Shown: positions 6,182-6,799 of the stretch, in pieces
Layout: each line of letters begins with the position of its first letter
How positions within the stretch are numbered: the stretch's first letter is position 1
Source of the DNA: Thermodesulfobacteriota bacterium
Lineage (GTDB): Bacteria > Desulfobacterota > DSM-4660 > Desulfatiglandales > HGW-15
NCBI GenBank assembly: GCA_025454125.1
Contig: JALOPA010000102.1
Location: forward strand, 1 to 6,799
Reading direction: 5' to 3'
DNA: 6,799 nt
Translations under genes and position numbers: made by a program
The notes under the pieces: model-generated
Databases searched by the model: none
The model's input: the letters and a program-made list of their open reading frames with translations, nothing else
Told to the model about the DNA's origin: nothing

Positions 6182-6320
6182 AAAAGACAGTGACAAGTGC
6201 GCCAGAGGCGCATAAATGACGAGTGACAAGTGACAAGTAAAGAAAAGACAAAAAAGAGAAAAGAGTAACGAGAAGAAAAAGGACTTGTTACTCGTCACTT
6301 GTTACTTGTCACTGTTTTTT
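6182..6320. repeat. Nested inverted repeat built from GTGACAAGT-type units; likely polA terminator
   Basis: The outer arms are 6182-6198 (A-rich, then CAGTGACAAGT) and 6304-6320 (ACTTGTCACTG, then T6). They pair over 17 bp with one G-U pair, including a perfect 11-bp core. The inner arms, GACGAGTGACAAGT (6218-6231) and ACTTGTTACTCGTC (6283-6296), pair over 14 bp with one G-U. A perfect 6-bp hairpin (TGCGCC/GGCGCA, 6198-6212) and a purine-rich stretch (6239-6284) lie inside. The unit TGACAAGT also recurs directly at 6191, 6224 and 6231. The arm ending in T6 makes this a plausible, possibly two-way, terminator after polA. No coding function is supported. Confidence 0.8.
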
Positions 6321-6322
6321 CA

Positions 6323-6350
6323 ACGGACCACGGACAATGGACAACGGACG
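6323..6350 (+). repeat. Four tandem 7-bp repeats (ACGGACA type)
   Basis: Four consecutive heptads ACGGACC, ACGGACA, ATGGACA and ACGGACG occupy 6323-6350, so every unit holds GGAC at the same phase. They follow the large inverted repeat after only 2 bases. From memory, similar GGACCACGGACAA-like and GTGACAAGTGACGAGT-like runs occur between genes in many Desulfobacterota and other genomes, with no known role. It could be a dispersed intergenic repeat or a protein-binding array. Confidence 0.75.
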
Positions 6351-6359
6351 GCTGACATC

Positions 6360-6388
6360 TGGCAACCTACGGTAATCGTGCATATAGT
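6360..6388 (+). promoter_or_regulatory. Possible promoter for the radical SAM gene
   Basis: TATAGT at 6383-6388 matches the -10 consensus at 5 of 6. The sequence 17 bp upstream, TGGCAA (6360-6365), matches -35 at only 3 of 6. A second -10-like box, TATAAG, lies at 6390-6395. The region is AT-richer than its surroundings and lies just upstream of the next gene. The -35 evidence is poor. Confidence 0.3.
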
Positions 6389-6421
6389 GTATAAGTGATT
6401 GTCGAATGAGGCGTTGATTTC

Positions 6422-6799
6422 ATGAAATATGTTTTCGGTCCCGTGCCGTCCAGGCGATTAGGACTTTCACTCGGGGTGGATCTCATCCCGGCCAAGACCT
6501 GTTCCTATGACTGCCTGTACTGCCAGATCGGGAAAACCACATGCAAGACGATCGAGCCGGCGGCGTATGTGCCCGTGGACGCGGTCATAGCCGAACTCGA
6601 TGAAACCCTGGCCAAGGTGAAGCCGGATTACGTGACCTTTTCCGGTTCAGGGGAGCCGACCCTTCACGTTGACCTGGGCCGGCTCATCGCCTATGTCAAA
6701 GAAAGGACCGGCGCGAGAGCGGCCGTGCTGACCAACGGATCGCTTCTCCACCGGCCGGAGATCAGGGAAAGGCTGCTGCAAGCGGACATGATCATGCCC
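6422..6799 (+). CDS. Radical SAM Fe-S oxidoreductase, COG0731-like (partial)
   Basis: An open frame from the ATG at 6422 runs 126 codons to the window edge without a stop. The N-terminus FGPVPSRRLGLSLGVDLIP (residues 5-23) is followed by CSYDCLYC (C27, C31, C34), the CxxxCxxC cluster that binds the [4Fe-4S] iron-sulfur centre of radical SAM enzymes. FSGSGEPTL (73-81) carries the GEPT-type SAM-binding motif, and AVLTNGSLL (101-109) is the next conserved strand. This pattern matches a bacterial group in COG0731, the family that includes the TYW1-like wyosine tRNA enzymes, but the substrate of the bacterial members is not established, so no symbol is given. GAGG (6408-6411) lies 10 bases before the start. 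The C-terminal part is missing from the window. Confidence 0.88.
   Translation, partial: MKYVFGPVPSRRLGLSLGVDLIPAKTCSYDCLYCQIGKTTCKTIEPAAYVPVDAVIAELDETLAKVKPDYVTFSGSGEPTLHVDLGRLIAYVKERTGARAAVLTNGSLLHRPEIRERLLQADMIMP

Noticed and set aside
5498..6298. Minus-strand open frame starting in the post-polA repeat
   Set aside because: Its N-terminal part is a translation of the GTGACAAGT-type repeat and the purine-rich core, and the remainder is antisense to polA.
6182..6350. Possible CRISPR array
   Set aside because: Repeat units are only 7-14 bases, irregularly spaced and partly inverted, there are no regular unique spacers, and no cas gene is nearby.

Overview
The window reads as ordinary chromosome from a Gram-negative bacterium, most likely a Desulfobacterota member (the former Deltaproteobacteria, possibly near Syntrophobacter). 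That placement is an inference. It rests on the gene order atpC / zapB-like / zapA / 6S-like RNA / rny / polA, a bacterial RNase Y with an N-terminal membrane anchor, and moderately high GC with Desulfobacterota-like protein sequences. All genes are on the + strand.

Layout. 1-132 is the 3' end of the ATP synthase epsilon gene, closed by a perfect 16-bp terminator hairpin (159-194). A probable sigma-70 promoter overlaps the end of that terminator and serves a cell-division pair, zapB-like (281-523) and zapA (583-876). The 482 bases from 877 to 1358 hold no convincing protein gene but are rich in RNA structure: a probable 6S RNA (about 878-1080), a second long imperfect hairpin (1080-1147), a GC-rich terminator-like hairpin (1158-1187) and a pyrimidine-rich leader of rny. 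rny (1359-2921) encodes a full-length RNase Y. After it come a promoter-like site, a 9-bp inverted repeat and a small four-repeat beta protein (3022-3390). polA (3497-6181) is full length, but its 3'-5' exonuclease active site has lost two catalytic aspartates. The 240 bases after polA hold a nested inverted/direct repeat made of GTGACAAGT-type units, then four heptads of the ACGGACA type. A radical SAM gene starting at 6422 runs off the end of the window.

How the parts fit. ZapB and ZapA both act on the FtsZ ring. 6S RNA binds the RNA polymerase housekeeping holoenzyme, and RNase Y starts mRNA decay at the membrane. PolA fills gaps and removes RNA primers. This is a housekeeping neighbourhood, and I see no phage, transposon, CRISPR or defence system. 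The parts most worth a second look are the degenerate proofreading site of PolA, the structured RNA between zapA and rny, and the composite repeat downstream of polA.
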